Below, in pieces: positions 38,961-48,814 of a DNA stretch of 64,000 nt. The notes below the pieces were generated by a model. The model did no database searches. It was not told where the DNA came from and saw only the letters and a program-made list of their open reading frames with translations. This DNA comes from K189A clade bacterium (GTDB taxonomy: Bacteria; Pseudomonadota; Gammaproteobacteria; Pseudomonadales; Azotimanducaceae). The stretch is from assembly GCA_902631405.1 (NCBI GenBank), contig CACOYI010000001.1, positions 19,812 through 83,811 on the forward strand. The letters run 5' to 3'. The stretch's first letter is position 1. Each line of letters opens with the position of its first letter. The translations under genes and the position numbers were made by a program.

Positions 38961-39715
38961 ACCTGTTCCTGAACGTGTTGGAAACGAATGCCTTGATTAC
39001 AGCCTTTGTCGTAGTTGCGCTGGTCCTATGGATTTCTAATTCTCTGGCAAAGACACTTTTCGCCGGAAAAATACATGGATCGGCCATCGCTATCATCTTA
39101 GGCCTTTTTATGGCCTATCTGGGCGGCTCGACAACTGGAGGAAGCAAAGGTTTAGCCGATATAAGCGTTTTTTCCGGGCTTGGAATTCTGGGTGGCGCCA
39201 TGTTCAGAGATTTTGCGATCGTAGCAACCGCATACGGTGCTGAACTCGAGGCGTTAAAAAAGGCAGGTTGGATTGGCTCTCTCTCAGTTCTGATAGGCGT
39301 CGTTCTCTCTTTTTTTGTGGGCGCAATCGTCGCGGTCGGCTTCGGTGTGTCTGATCCAATCTCGATAACGACTATTGGTGCTGGCACCGCAACTTTTATC
39401 GTTGGTCCTGTTACCGGTACTGCTCTCGGTGCTGAGTCCAGCATCATAGCTCTCAGCATTGCGGCGGGCCTCGTAAAATCGATCCTGGTGATGGTGGGGA
39501 CTCCGTTGGTAGCGCGGCGAATTGGACTAAACAATCCAAATTCGGCGATGATTTACGGCGGACTAATGGGTACCAATAGTGGAGTGGCAGCGGGCCTCGC
39601 GGCAACTGACCCAAAATTGGTTCCTTATGGAGCAATGACCGCAACTTTTTATACCGGTGTTGGTTGTCTAATCGTTCCCTCAGTTCTTTTTTTTCTAGTT
39701 ACGAGCGTATTTTAG
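38957..39715 (+). CDS. madM: Malonate transporter subunit MadM
   Basis: HGSAIAIILGLFMAYLGGSTTGGSKGLADISVFSGLGILGGAMFRDFAIVATAYG; directly follows madL. Confidence 0.93.
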   Translation: MNLFLNVLETNALITAFVVVALVLWISNSLAKTLFAGKIHGSAIAIILGLFMAYLGGSTTGGSKGLADISVFSGLGILGGAMFRDFAIVATAYGAELEALKKAGWIGSLSVLIGVVLSFFVGAIVAVGFGVSDPISITTIGAGTATFIVGPVTGTALGAESSIIALSIAAGLVKSILVMVGTPLVARRIGLNNPNSAMIYGGLMGTNSGVAAGLAATDPKLVPYGAMTATFYTGVGCLIVPSVLFFLVTSVF

Positions 39716-39722
39716 AGAGCCC

Positions 39723-40010
39723 TTAACTTATGCGAGACGAGGGGTGAGCCTGGCGCTCGACCTTCGGAAGGACTTTTGCTTTATATACGTTTATAAAATT
39801 GTCGGTGTTTCGATGAGCATCCAGATCCTCCGTCGTAGCCCATTGTTCAATCAAGAAAAAGAGGTTGTTCTCAACTTCAGACTGATAGACCTCGAATCGC
39901 TCACAACCGGTCTCTTGCATAGAAACGCTCGCCTGGTGAGCGAGCAGTTGCTTTATCTCCTCGATATTTTTCGCGTCCGTGGCTCTTAGGATGACATTAT
40001 TAAAGATCAT
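39723..40010 (-). CDS. Antibiotic biosynthesis monooxygenase (ABM)-fold protein
   Basis: NNVILRATDAKNIEEIKQLLAHQASVSMQETGCERFEVYQSEVENNLFFLIEQWATTEDLDAHRNTDNF. Confidence 0.85.
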   Translation of the reverse strand: MIFNNVILRATDAKNIEEIKQLLAHQASVSMQETGCERFEVYQSEVENNLFFLIEQWATTEDLDAHRNTDNFINVYKAKVLPKVERQAHPSSRIS

Positions 40011-40061
40011 GTTCCTTATCCTTTTGGGTTATCGTTCTAATGAATCAAGATTTTTAAAAAA

Positions 40062-41243
40062 ATGAGTTTTGTAGGTATTTTACCTGATATGAGTGAAAAA
40101 ATTTTTCAGGAGCTTTCTTCTCCGCGATTTGACGATGGCTCAATTGTTACCGAAGGAATCTCTCTTTGGGGTAAGCAACCCCCGTTTAGCGACGGAGATG
40201 GCTTACATGATGAACCCATGCTGACTGTGCATCGGCCTGATCCAAGCAGTGCGGTCGGTTGCGGGATAATAGTCAACCCTGGCGGCGGATACCGTTCTCT
40301 AGCATCCGATCACGAAGGTATACAAGTAGCGAAATGGTTAAATTCCATCGGTGTAACGGCCTTTGTACTGCGATATAGATTGGGGCCAGGTTACTTTACA
40401 GACATCTCATTGATCGATGCGTTGAGAGCAATAAAGCTTGTTCGATTTTTTTCAAACACCTACGGTATTGATAAGAAGAGGGTAGGCATGCTGGGGTTTT
40501 CCGCAGGGGGACACTTAGCTTGTAATGCTGCCGTGCGTTACACCTCGTCTTCATCTGAAGTAAGGGATGAAATTGATCTTGAATTGGGCAAGCCCGATTT
40601 TGTCGTTCCAGTTTATGCGGTTACAAACGGAGAGAAACGAGGTCGAAAGGCAGATGAGTACGTCGGGGTGGATACTGAGGTGACAAAGACCACGCCACCC
40701 ATGTTCATTGTTCACAATCATAAAGACAGTATCGTACCCGCATCTCAATCGACTCTTCTCTATGACGCCCTTCTGCAGGCTGGAGTTGATTCGGAACTAC
40801 ACATTTTTAATGATGGCGACCACGGCTTAGGTCTGACTGTGGGAGATCCTGATGCGGGCAAGTGGACTGAGCTTTTGAAAAACTGGTTGGTGCGTAGAGG
40901 TTTCATGACCTCCAAGGAGAGGTTGGAGGTAAGAGGCCGTGTGCTGTTGGAGCAAAAGCCGATGGGGCTAGGTTGGGTAACCCTAGTACCTGAAGAGCCC
41001 AATCAGCCGAACGCCCTGGTGAGAATGCACGCGAGGAATGATGGCTTTTTTACGATTCCTGTCCAAGACGGCCCAACCGCTGGCCCTCATCGATTAGAAA
41101 TCACACTGGAGAGTCAGCAGGTCCGTCCCTCTGCCACGGGCATTTTCACGCTACAGGAAATCCAACATTACAAGAAACGTGTTACTGTAGAACGGGGGTT
41201 GAATCTCGATCTGTCTTTGAGCAAGAGTCAATTTAGCGCTTAG
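40062..41243 (+). CDS. Alpha/beta hydrolase (acetyl-xylan/BD-FAE-like esterase) with a C-terminal extension
   Basis: IIVNPGGGYRSLASDHEGIQVAKWLNSIGVTAFVLRYRLGPG, VGMLGFSAGGHLACNAA, HNHKDSIVPASQSTLLYDALLQAGVDSELHIFNDGDHGLGL. Confidence 0.92.
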   Translation: MSFVGILPDMSEKIFQELSSPRFDDGSIVTEGISLWGKQPPFSDGDGLHDEPMLTVHRPDPSSAVGCGIIVNPGGGYRSLASDHEGIQVAKWLNSIGVTAFVLRYRLGPGYFTDISLIDALRAIKLVRFFSNTYGIDKKRVGMLGFSAGGHLACNAAVRYTSSSSEVRDEIDLELGKPDFVVPVYAVTNGEKRGRKADEYVGVDTEVTKTTPPMFIVHNHKDSIVPASQSTLLYDALLQAGVDSELHIFNDGDHGLGLTVGDPDAGKWTELLKNWLVRRGFMTSKERLEVRGRVLLEQKPMGLGWVTLVPEEPNQPNALVRMHARNDGFFTIPVQDGPTAGPHRLEITLESQQVRPSATGIFTLQEIQHYKKRVTVERGLNLDLSLSKSQFSA

Positions 41244-41269
41244 ACAGATTTAAAAGGGGGGGATAGAGA

Positions 41270-43297
41270 ATGAAGCTCTTTTTGTTAGCGCTTGGCGTGA
41301 TTTTTCTATTGGGGTGTAAGGACCAAACGCTTCAGGTAGAGGACTACTCAGAGGAGTTCGAAGTAAAAAGATCTCCCGAAAATGAGATTGTCTCTAACCC
41401 CGATCGTTCGGTTTTCTTCGGGGACTTGCACGTTCACACCTCCAATTCTTTTGATGCTTATCTTTTAGGGAACACAGTTTCTCCGAGTGACGGCTACCGT
41501 TATGCCAAAGGCGAGCTGGTAACTAATTCGATGGGTGTGCGCATGCAACTCAGGGAACCGTTAGATTTCTATGCTGTCACTGACCATGGATTGTTTATGG
41601 GTGTCGTAGATGAATGGGCGGACCCTACCTCTAGACTCGGCGGATTATCAGGAACTCAACCTTTTCATAATATTAACGAAGGCGACAACCTTGATAGTTA
41701 TTCGGCGCAAAAGCGTACAGTCTTGTTCCGAGAGAGCTTCGGTCGTTTGGCTGCACGACAAACGGGGTTTCTAGGAAAAATTAAAGCTTTTTTTACGGGA
41801 AATGTTTTGGACGCTACGGCGGGATATGATAACGAAGCGCACCTTTCCGCCTGGCGAGAAGCAATTGAGGCAGCGGAGCAGCACAATGAGCCGGGATCAT
41901 TTACGGCTTTTATTGGTTATGAGTGGACGTCCTCGACACCCCTACCGCAGAGTGCCGCTTATCATCGAAACGTTATTTTCAGGGGTTCTAGTGCTCCACA
42001 AAGACCCTTCACTCGATTTGATGACCACGAGCCTGAGGGGCTTTGGACTTGGCAAGACAAGATAAGAGCTTTGGGGGCCGATAGTCTCGCTATTCCTCAT
42101 AATTCCAACCAATCGGATGGGCAAGTTTTTCGCCTTAATTATTCAGATGGAAGATCGATAGATAGAGAATTCGCGGATCTAAGAATGCGAAATGAACCTC
42201 TGGTCGAAATCACCCAGGTTAAGGGGACATCTGAAACGCATCCAAGACTGTCTCCTCGAGATGAATGGGCTAACTTTGAAATTCTTAATACGAGGAAAGG
42301 TAAAACAACACAATTTAGCAATCCGAATGGAAGTTATGTTCGTCAAGCTCTCGCTAATGGTTTGGCTTTAGAGCAGGAGGGTAGAGGTAATCCTTTTAAA
42401 ATTGGCTTCGTCGGTGCCAGTGATACTCATAACTCTGCGCCGTCTTTCGATGAATCTAATTATTTCGGATCAGCAGCTCTCAGTGGGACCGCAGAAAATA
42501 GGGGTTCAGTTCCATTATCCGAGGCACGAGCAAAATATCTGTCATCTCTACCTCCTGAGATGCAGCAAAGAGCCGGTCTCTTGAATGAAGATGGCAGGAG
42601 CTTCTTTGGGCGAAGAGGAACCCAGTTTGCTGCATCTGGATTAGCAGCCGTTTGGTCGGAGGAGAATACCCGTGAGTCTTTATTTCTAGCTATGAGGAGA
42701 AAAGAGACTTACGGGACGTCTGGTAATAGGATAAAACTGCGTTTCTTTGCGGGTTTTGACTACGAAACCTTATCTGCATCTGATGAGAATCTTGTCTCTA
42801 AGGCGTATCTGAGTGGTGTGCCCATGGGAGCTGATCTGGTGAATGCCCTCGCCCAGAACCCTCGTTTTTTGGTCTGGGCTCAACGCGATAAGAATGGAGC
42901 GCCGCTTCAGCGTTTGCAAATAATCAAAGTATGGTATGACGGGAGTTATCGGAAAGAAATTCAAGAAAAAGTATTTGATGTTGCCTGCTCGGATGGCCTC
43001 TCCGTTGATCCCGTGACACACCGATGTCCTGATAATGGTGCCTCAGTAAACCTTACTGATTGTTCCATCTCTAAAGATCGAGGCGCGAATGAGCTTCGAA
43101 CTTTCTGGGCAGACCCCGACTTTGATGCGAGTATCGATGCGAGTTACTACGTGAGGGTTCTCGAAAATCCGACGTGTCGTTGGAGTACCTGGGATGCCTT
43201 GAGGGCTGGCGTTGAGCCTCGTTCGGAGGTTCCGCTGACGATTCAAGAGCGCGCTTGGTCCTCTCCAATCTGGGTTCATTCCGATAAAAAAGCCTAG
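41270..43297 (+). CDS. DUF3604 family lipoprotein (PHP-like metal motif)
   Basis: Lipobox FLLGCKD; VFFGDLHVHTSNSFDAY, DFYAVTDHGLFMG, IPHNSNQSDG, KIGFVGASDTHNSAP, ASGLAAVWSEENTRESLFLAMRRKETYGTSG. Confidence 0.93.
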   Translation: MKLFLLALGVIFLLGCKDQTLQVEDYSEEFEVKRSPENEIVSNPDRSVFFGDLHVHTSNSFDAYLLGNTVSPSDGYRYAKGELVTNSMGVRMQLREPLDFYAVTDHGLFMGVVDEWADPTSRLGGLSGTQPFHNINEGDNLDSYSAQKRTVLFRESFGRLAARQTGFLGKIKAFFTGNVLDATAGYDNEAHLSAWREAIEAAEQHNEPGSFTAFIGYEWTSSTPLPQSAAYHRNVIFRGSSAPQRPFTRFDDHEPEGLWTWQDKIRALGADSLAIPHNSNQSDGQVFRLNYSDGRSIDREFADLRMRNEPLVEITQVKGTSETHPRLSPRDEWANFEILNTRKGKTTQFSNPNGSYVRQALANGLALEQEGRGNPFKIGFVGASDTHNSAPSFDESNYFGSAALSGTAENRGSVPLSEARAKYLSSLPPEMQQRAGLLNEDGRSFFGRRGTQFAASGLAAVWSEENTRESLFLAMRRKETYGTSGNRIKLRFFAGFDYETLSASDENLVSKAYLSGVPMGADLVNALAQNPRFLVWAQRDKNGAPLQRLQIIKVWYDGSYRKEIQEKVFDVACSDGLSVDPVTHRCPDNGASVNLTDCSISKDRGANELRTFWADPDFDASIDASYYVRVLENPTCRWSTWDALRAGVEPRSEVPLTIQERAWSSPIWVHSDKKA

Positions 43298-43311
43298 GGA
43301 AATAGCCAATT

Positions 43312-44592
43312 ATGACTGAACTTGTCGACACCAAAGAGGGGTTTTGGAAAACACGCTATACAGTGGTGCTGATGTGTTTTGCTGCGACGTTCGTTTGTTA
43401 TATAGATCGAGTCAATATCTCTGTTGCGATAATCCCGATGGCAGAAGAATTAAATTGGGACCTTGAGACTCAAGGAGCGATTCTTTCATCTTTTTATGTT
43501 GGTTACTTGCTAATGCAGGTTGGCGGTGGCTTTCTTGCAGATAAGTTTGGTGGAAAGATGGTTTTAGGGCTGGGTGTCCTGATCTGGTCTTTTTTCACCA
43601 TTATTACTCCCTGGGCGGCCTTCTCAGGTCTAATCGGTCTCTTTTTTGCACGAATCGGAATGGGGCTAGGGGAAGCGGTAACCTTTCCCTCGGTGTATAG
43701 CCTGATAACAAGGTGGTTTCCGGTCAATGAAAAGTCAAAAGCTGTCGCTCTCAACGCGAGTGGAATACCGATCGGGACGGTCTTTGCGCTTATTGTAACG
43801 CCTATAATCGTCGCAGAGTTGGGTTGGGAATGGGCCTTCTATCTCTTCGGTTTGGTCGGTGTGTTCTGGTATGCGGCTTGGCATTATCTGGTTACTAATT
43901 TACCTCAGGATCATCCAAGAATCTCAAGCTCGGAGTTGGCGCACATAGAAAGCAATGCGCCGGCAGAGGGCATCGGGGAGAGTCCGCCAATAATGTTTTT
44001 CTTACGGAGTCGTGCTGTTTGGGCAATTATCGTTGCCCACTTTTGCAATAACTGGACCCTTTACGTGATTCTCTCTTGGTTGCCAAAGTATGTAAACGAT
44101 GGCCTTGGTGTGCCATTTGCAGCGATCGGCATAATTGCGATGCTTCCGCACGTAACATCGTTTTTGTGTCTTAACATCATGGGAACAGTCGCCGACAGAT
44201 TAATAACCAGAGGCTTGAGCGTCACCTTTGTAAGAAAGTTAATGCAGACTATTGCCTTTGGCGGTCTAGCCGTTTGTCTACTTCTGATTACTCAAGTGGA
44301 GGAGGTTTGGGCCGCGATAGGTCTGCTGTGCCTGGGCAAGCTCTTTGGTGCGGCAGGAATTGGTGGTCACAGTGTTAATCATATGGATATTGGACCACGA
44401 TACGCTGGAACATTAATGGGAATAACGAACACGTTCGCGACTTTGCCAGGGATCGTAGCAGTTTATGCGACGGGTTATATTCTCCAGGTGACTGGTTCGT
44501 GGGATTTGGTTTTCATCGTTACAGCAGGAGTTACCTTGTTCGGAATGGTCTTTTATCTGCTCTTTGCGACCGGTGAAAAACAATTTGATTAG
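43312..44592 (+). CDS. MFS transporter, ACS-like
   Basis: CFAATFVCYIDRVNISVAIIPMAEELNWDLETQGAILSSFYVGYLLMQVGGGFLADKFGGKMVLGLGVLIWSFFTIITPWAA. Confidence 0.95.
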   Translation: MTELVDTKEGFWKTRYTVVLMCFAATFVCYIDRVNISVAIIPMAEELNWDLETQGAILSSFYVGYLLMQVGGGFLADKFGGKMVLGLGVLIWSFFTIITPWAAFSGLIGLFFARIGMGLGEAVTFPSVYSLITRWFPVNEKSKAVALNASGIPIGTVFALIVTPIIVAELGWEWAFYLFGLVGVFWYAAWHYLVTNLPQDHPRISSSELAHIESNAPAEGIGESPPIMFFLRSRAVWAIIVAHFCNNWTLYVILSWLPKYVNDGLGVPFAAIGIIAMLPHVTSFLCLNIMGTVADRLITRGLSVTFVRKLMQTIAFGGLAVCLLLITQVEEVWAAIGLLCLGKLFGAAGIGGHSVNHMDIGPRYAGTLMGITNTFATLPGIVAVYATGYILQVTGSWDLVFIVTAGVTLFGMVFYLLFATGEKQFD

Positions 44593-44607
44593 TGAGGAGG
44601 GAATAGA

Positions 44608-46224
44608 TTGAACCCAGAAAACAACGATGGTCAGGACCCGAATGGAAAACCAAAGCAGAAGCTAGGTGGGAGATACGCGCACTACGTGCTGTTTGTCCTT
44701 GTAATCGTCTATGTATTTAATTTTATTGATCGAAATATCCTCTCCATCTTAAACGAAGAAATACAGGCTGACCTCGGCGTCAGTGATGCAGATATGGGGC
44801 TCCTTTATGGCACGGTTTTCGCGGTTTTTTACTCTGTATTCGGTATACCTCTGGCGAGGTTTGCAGATGTCTGGGTTCGGCGGAGTCTTATATCGATTGG
44901 ATTGATGTTTTGGAGCGCCATGACCGCGATGTCAGGATTTGCGCGTTCTTTCTCGATGCTCGCGATATTCAGGGTTGGTGTTGGCATTGGTGAAGCAAGT
45001 GCGTCTCCGGCCGCCTATTCTATGCTCGCTGATTATTATCCACAAAGGTTGAGAGCGACTGTAATCGCGATTTATTCTTCGGGCGTTTACATCGGTGGCG
45101 GAATAGGGCTTTTTTTGGGTGGCTTTATCATGGAAACGTGGAATTCCACTTTTCCAGACCCTGCAGTGGCACCTTTAGGTTTGAAGGGTTGGCAAGCGGC
45201 CTTTTTGGCGGTCGGGATCCCTGGCATATTGATGGCGATTTGGGTGCGAACCCTAAAGGAGCCTGTGCGAGGTGTCTCGGAAGGAATTGTTTCGCAGCAG
45301 CACCCTAATCCAGTTGGAGTTTTACTCACAGAATCGGCGGCGATGATACCCATTCTTAACTTGATTGGCTTGGCGAGAGTAGGTGCATCCATACCTCTGA
45401 ATTTACTTGGAGCAGCGATTGTTGGTGCTATTGCGTGGCTCCTCATATACCTGACTGGAAGCGTAGTTCAATGGATCGCTCTTGGCATTGGTATTTACGT
45501 TGTCTTCTGTTGGGTGCAATCGTTAAAAGCGCGTGACCCCGTAACCTACGAAATGATTTTTAAGTCGAAAGCGATGGTGTACACCATGCTGGCTTTCCCA
45601 ACAATATCATTTGTGACTTATGGCGTCGGCTTTTGGACGGCGCCTTTATTGCTGCGGCTTCATGAAACCTCGGCCACCGAAGTGGGGATGTATATTGGGC
45701 TCGGCTCAGCTATCGGCGGACTTTTGGGGGTGACTCTTGGCGGTTACTTCGGCGATAAATTTAAAGACAAACATCCAGCTGGTCGTTTAGCTATCGGTTA
45801 TATAGCTGTTTTCGGAACGGTGCCGCTGGTTCTTTGGATGATCTATACAGATAGTCTAATGTGGGCTTTCGCGTTAAATCTGTTGCATCATCTTTTTAGC
45901 GCTTGTTGGCCCGGTATTCCTCCAAGTACGGCAGCGGATTTGGTGTTGCCTAGAATGAGGGCAGTCGCTGGAGCTTATTACATCCTGGTCAATACAATGA
46001 TCGGTTTGGCTCTGGGACCCTATGTAATGGGACAGTTGTCAGATTCTTTCGCAGCGACAGGAATGGATCCAGCTTCTTCACTGCGGACCGCTATCGCGTG
46101 CTCGATGTTTATCTTTATTCTCACGTTGGTGTTCTTGACTCTTGCGTGGCGGAACCTGCCTAAAGACGAGGCTAGCCGTCTTGATCGTGCTCGAGCGCTG
46201 GGCGAGACTGTCGAGCAGGTTTGA
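44608..46224 (+). CDS. MFS transporter (spinster-like)
   Basis: VYVFNFIDRNILSILNEEIQADLGVSDADMGLLYGTVFAVFYSVFGIPLARFADVWVRRSLISIGLMFWSAMTAMSGFARSF. Confidence 0.95.
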   Translation: MNPENNDGQDPNGKPKQKLGGRYAHYVLFVLVIVYVFNFIDRNILSILNEEIQADLGVSDADMGLLYGTVFAVFYSVFGIPLARFADVWVRRSLISIGLMFWSAMTAMSGFARSFSMLAIFRVGVGIGEASASPAAYSMLADYYPQRLRATVIAIYSSGVYIGGGIGLFLGGFIMETWNSTFPDPAVAPLGLKGWQAAFLAVGIPGILMAIWVRTLKEPVRGVSEGIVSQQHPNPVGVLLTESAAMIPILNLIGLARVGASIPLNLLGAAIVGAIAWLLIYLTGSVVQWIALGIGIYVVFCWVQSLKARDPVTYEMIFKSKAMVYTMLAFPTISFVTYGVGFWTAPLLLRLHETSATEVGMYIGLGSAIGGLLGVTLGGYFGDKFKDKHPAGRLAIGYIAVFGTVPLVLWMIYTDSLMWAFALNLLHHLFSACWPGIPPSTAADLVLPRMRAVAGAYYILVNTMIGLALGPYVMGQLSDSFAATGMDPASSLRTAIACSMFIFILTLVFLTLAWRNLPKDEASRLDRARALGETVEQV

Positions 46225-46239
46225 CTCAGTTAAAAGTCG

Positions 46240-46908
46240 TCAGCTGCTGAAGAAGACACTCTCTGATATTGGGGCCCGCTCAGTGCGGGCTTTGTTCACG
46301 CTCATGCTCGGATCTGGAAAACCGAAACTGATGCCGAATAGCACTTTTATTTCCGGGCCCAGATTGAAAGCATCTCTAACCAGGTCAGGATAGTGCCGCA
46401 TGGTTCCCTGTGCGCAAGAACCAAGGCCATTGGCTGTCATCGCGAGCATGAGTGTTTGAGCGTACATACCGACGTCCCAAGCGTTGCCTATGCCGAAATG
46501 CTCATTCATGCAAAGGAATGCCACATGAGGCGCATCAAACATTTCAAAGTTTCTAAAAGCCACCCTTCCTCGAGCTTCTCTATCTTCCCACGCAACGTCC
46601 ATCGCGTCATACAAGACTGCTGCGCAATCCCGTTGTCTTTGTTTCCATGGATCTCCCATCTTTCCTTTTTTTGAGGATGCGTGGTCAGGGGCAGCTGGCT
46701 CCTTGTTTCTCGCACGTTCCATAAAAGATTGTCTCAAATGATCTCTTGTTTCTCCTGAGGCAACAAAAGTTTGCCAGGGTTGAATGTTTGTTCCCGAGGG
46801 CGACCATCTGGCCAATTCGAAGACCTTCTCCAGTAACTCCTGGGGTACAGGGTCAGGTAGGAAACCACGGATCGAACTTCTCGTTCTTACAACATCTTCA
46901 AAATTCAT
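46240..46908 (-). CDS. Nitroreductase family protein
   Basis: RTRSSIRGFLPDPVPQELLEKVFELARWSPSGTNIQPWQTFVASG, MLAMTANGLGSCAQGTMRHYPDLVRDAFNL. Confidence 0.95.
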   Translation of the reverse strand: MNFEDVVRTRSSIRGFLPDPVPQELLEKVFELARWSPSGTNIQPWQTFVASGETRDHLRQSFMERARNKEPAAPDHASSKKGKMGDPWKQRQRDCAAVLYDAMDVAWEDREARGRVAFRNFEMFDAPHVAFLCMNEHFGIGNAWDVGMYAQTLMLAMTANGLGSCAQGTMRHYPDLVRDAFNLGPEIKVLFGISFGFPDPSMSVNKARTERAPISESVFFSS

Positions 46909-46936
46909 TACGGTCTATTGTTTTAAAATTTGGGTT

Positions 46937-47713
46937 TTAGGTTTCATATAAATACCATCGTGTTCCGCAGATATTCACCTGGCTATCTGATACGTAACAA
47001 TCTCTTTTTTTCGCCTCCTCAATGATGCCTGCTTGATCTTTTACTCTTATATCCAAACCACCGAGTCCGGCGCCACGCCCGTCTGTGGATTCGACAAATC
47101 TCAGCGTCACGTTATTAAAATTGACACAAGGGTTGTCATTTTCATGATGAACGGGCAAGTCAGTTACAGTGGCCCAATGATGAGCTAATTGAAGAGGGTT
47201 TTCTGACTGGAGCTCGACTCCTATGAAGTCAATTGTTCTGTCTTGGCAGACTTTATCCTCCCAACCTAAGCCTCCAACTGGGTTCCAGTGTCCTTCAAAA
47301 TCCTCGTTCACATCCCACTCTAGTTCAAGGAATGCCGCGACCATGTCTCTTGGATGCAGCTGGCACAGTTCCCAGCCATCCCGGGTGTTTTCGTGCGCAA
47401 TCCTAACGCCATTGTCGAGCGCTCTCGTTCGGAGTCTTTGGTGCTCTTCCAACTTACCTATCTGTGTAATCACCATATAACCGCCGTCTCCGCCCCGTCG
47501 CTCCAGATATCTGCCGCCGGCTGTATTCTCTTGAATGGGTGCCACTACCTCAAGAAAGTTTCTTCCCACTGGCATGAGGTTGTTTTCCAGTCCAAAGGCT
47601 CCTACCCCTGGGTCGACATAGCATGACTTAATACCCAAAATGGCAGTCAGGTCGTCTATCACTGAATCTAGTTTTTCTGCAACAAGGCAGATTTGTCTCA
47701 GCTGTATTGTCAA
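46937..47713 (-). CDS. Glyoxalase/VOC-superfamily protein (TTG start proposed)
   Basis: QLRQICLVAEKLDSVIDDLTAILGIKSCYVDPGVGAFGLENNLMPVGRNFLEVVAPIQENTAGGRYLERRGGDGGYMVITQ; TTG at 47713 preceded by GGGAGGGAGG. Confidence 0.88.
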   Translation of the reverse strand: MTIQLRQICLVAEKLDSVIDDLTAILGIKSCYVDPGVGAFGLENNLMPVGRNFLEVVAPIQENTAGGRYLERRGGDGGYMVITQIGKLEEHQRLRTRALDNGVRIAHENTRDGWELCQLHPRDMVAAFLELEWDVNEDFEGHWNPVGGLGWEDKVCQDRTIDFIGVELQSENPLQLAHHWATVTDLPVHHENDNPCVNFNNVTLRFVESTDGRGAGLGGLDIRVKDQAGIIEEAKKRDCYVSDSQVNICGTRWYLYET

Positions 47714-47742
47714 ATATCCTCCCTCCCAAATATATGGATCGC

Positions 47743-48606
47743 TCAATCCGAGCCGAATGTGCCCCGTCTCTTAGGTAGCTCAGTAAATTCTCCTTTTCTT
47801 TTCTCGGCACGAGACTGCATTGCCTCTTGCATTTCTTCGCCTTGCATCATTGACGCATTCCAGATGGCTATGTAATCCAAAGTGTCTGCTGTGGAGTGAT
47901 CTTTCGAGTAGTTTATGAGTCGTTTACAACCATATACGGCGAGAGGTGTCTTCGAGGCGATTTCTTTCGCGATTTCTAAAACACCGCTGATCATGGTTTC
48001 CTGATCTGGAAATATTTGATTAATGAGCCCAAATTCTTTGGCTTCCCGCGCTGGCATTCTCCTTCCTGTATACGCCAATTCGCGAACGATGCCTTCCGGC
48101 ATTTGTTGCACTAAACGCGGAAAAGTACCCACGTCTGCAGTCATGCCGATATTTGTTTCGAATATGGTAAAAAAAGCATCCTCTGTCGCGTATCTCATGT
48201 CGCACGCTGTAACCATGTCGACACCTCCCCCTACGCAGCCGCCTTGTATTGCAGCGAGTATCGGGAGACGGCAATTTTCAAGCGCGTTAAAGGTTGCCTG
48301 AGTTTTCCTAGCACTATCGTAAAAAGCCGCGCCGTGCCTTATCCTGTTCCGCCTGGCTTCGTCTTTGTCCCCTGGTTGTCGTGGAGCAAATGCTGCTAGA
48401 TCCATTCCAGCTGAAAAGACCGGTCCTGTTGAGGATATTACAATCGCCCGTGCTTCGGCATTATCATCGATTTTTTCAATGGCCTTGGGTAGTTCTTCCC
48501 AAAACGCTGGGATCATACTGTTTCTTTTTTCTGGTCGATTAAGAACAAAATGAGCAACGTCGTCCTCTATTGATACATCAAAGCACTGATAATGAGATCC
48601 AGCCAT
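47743..48606 (-). CDS. Crotonase/enoyl-CoA hydratase family protein
   Basis: VAHFVLNRPEKRNSMIPAFWEELPKAIEKID, GPVFSAGMDLAAF, LPILAAIQGGCVGGGVDMVTACDMRYATEDAFFTIFETNIGMTADVGTFPRL. Confidence 0.95.
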   Translation of the reverse strand: MAGSHYQCFDVSIEDDVAHFVLNRPEKRNSMIPAFWEELPKAIEKIDDNAEARAIVISSTGPVFSAGMDLAAFAPRQPGDKDEARRNRIRHGAAFYDSARKTQATFNALENCRLPILAAIQGGCVGGGVDMVTACDMRYATEDAFFTIFETNIGMTADVGTFPRLVQQMPEGIVRELAYTGRRMPAREAKEFGLINQIFPDQETMISGVLEIAKEIASKTPLAVYGCKRLINYSKDHSTADTLDYIAIWNASMMQGEEMQEAMQSRAEKRKGEFTELPKRRGTFGSD

Positions 48607-48814
48607 TTGTAGTCCCCTTTCTCCAAACTCTTGAGTATATCGATGTTAAGGACCGGAAAAAACGCTATTTTGGCTATGAATCTGATTAACGGATGTTGCA
48701 AAAAAATATTTTTGACTGGAACATTCAGAGATTCACCATTCAACGTTATTTAGATATGGTTACAGGCGACGCTCATGAGAGCATTTGTTTTTTTTCAAAT
48801 AAACGGGGGATGAA

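Noticed and set aside
39115-39534. 139-aa antisense ORF within madM
   Set aside because: Low-complexity Pro/Thr/Ile-rich mirror of a membrane-protein gene; typical antisense artefact.
45087-45446. 119-aa antisense ORF within the second MFS gene
   Set aside because: Pro/Lys/Ala-rich antisense frame of a hydrophobic CDS; chance ORF.
48783-48800. ATTTG-TTTTTTTT-CAAAT repeat upstream of the 48815 crotonase
   Set aside because: Short arms around a T-run in an AT-rich leader; low information.
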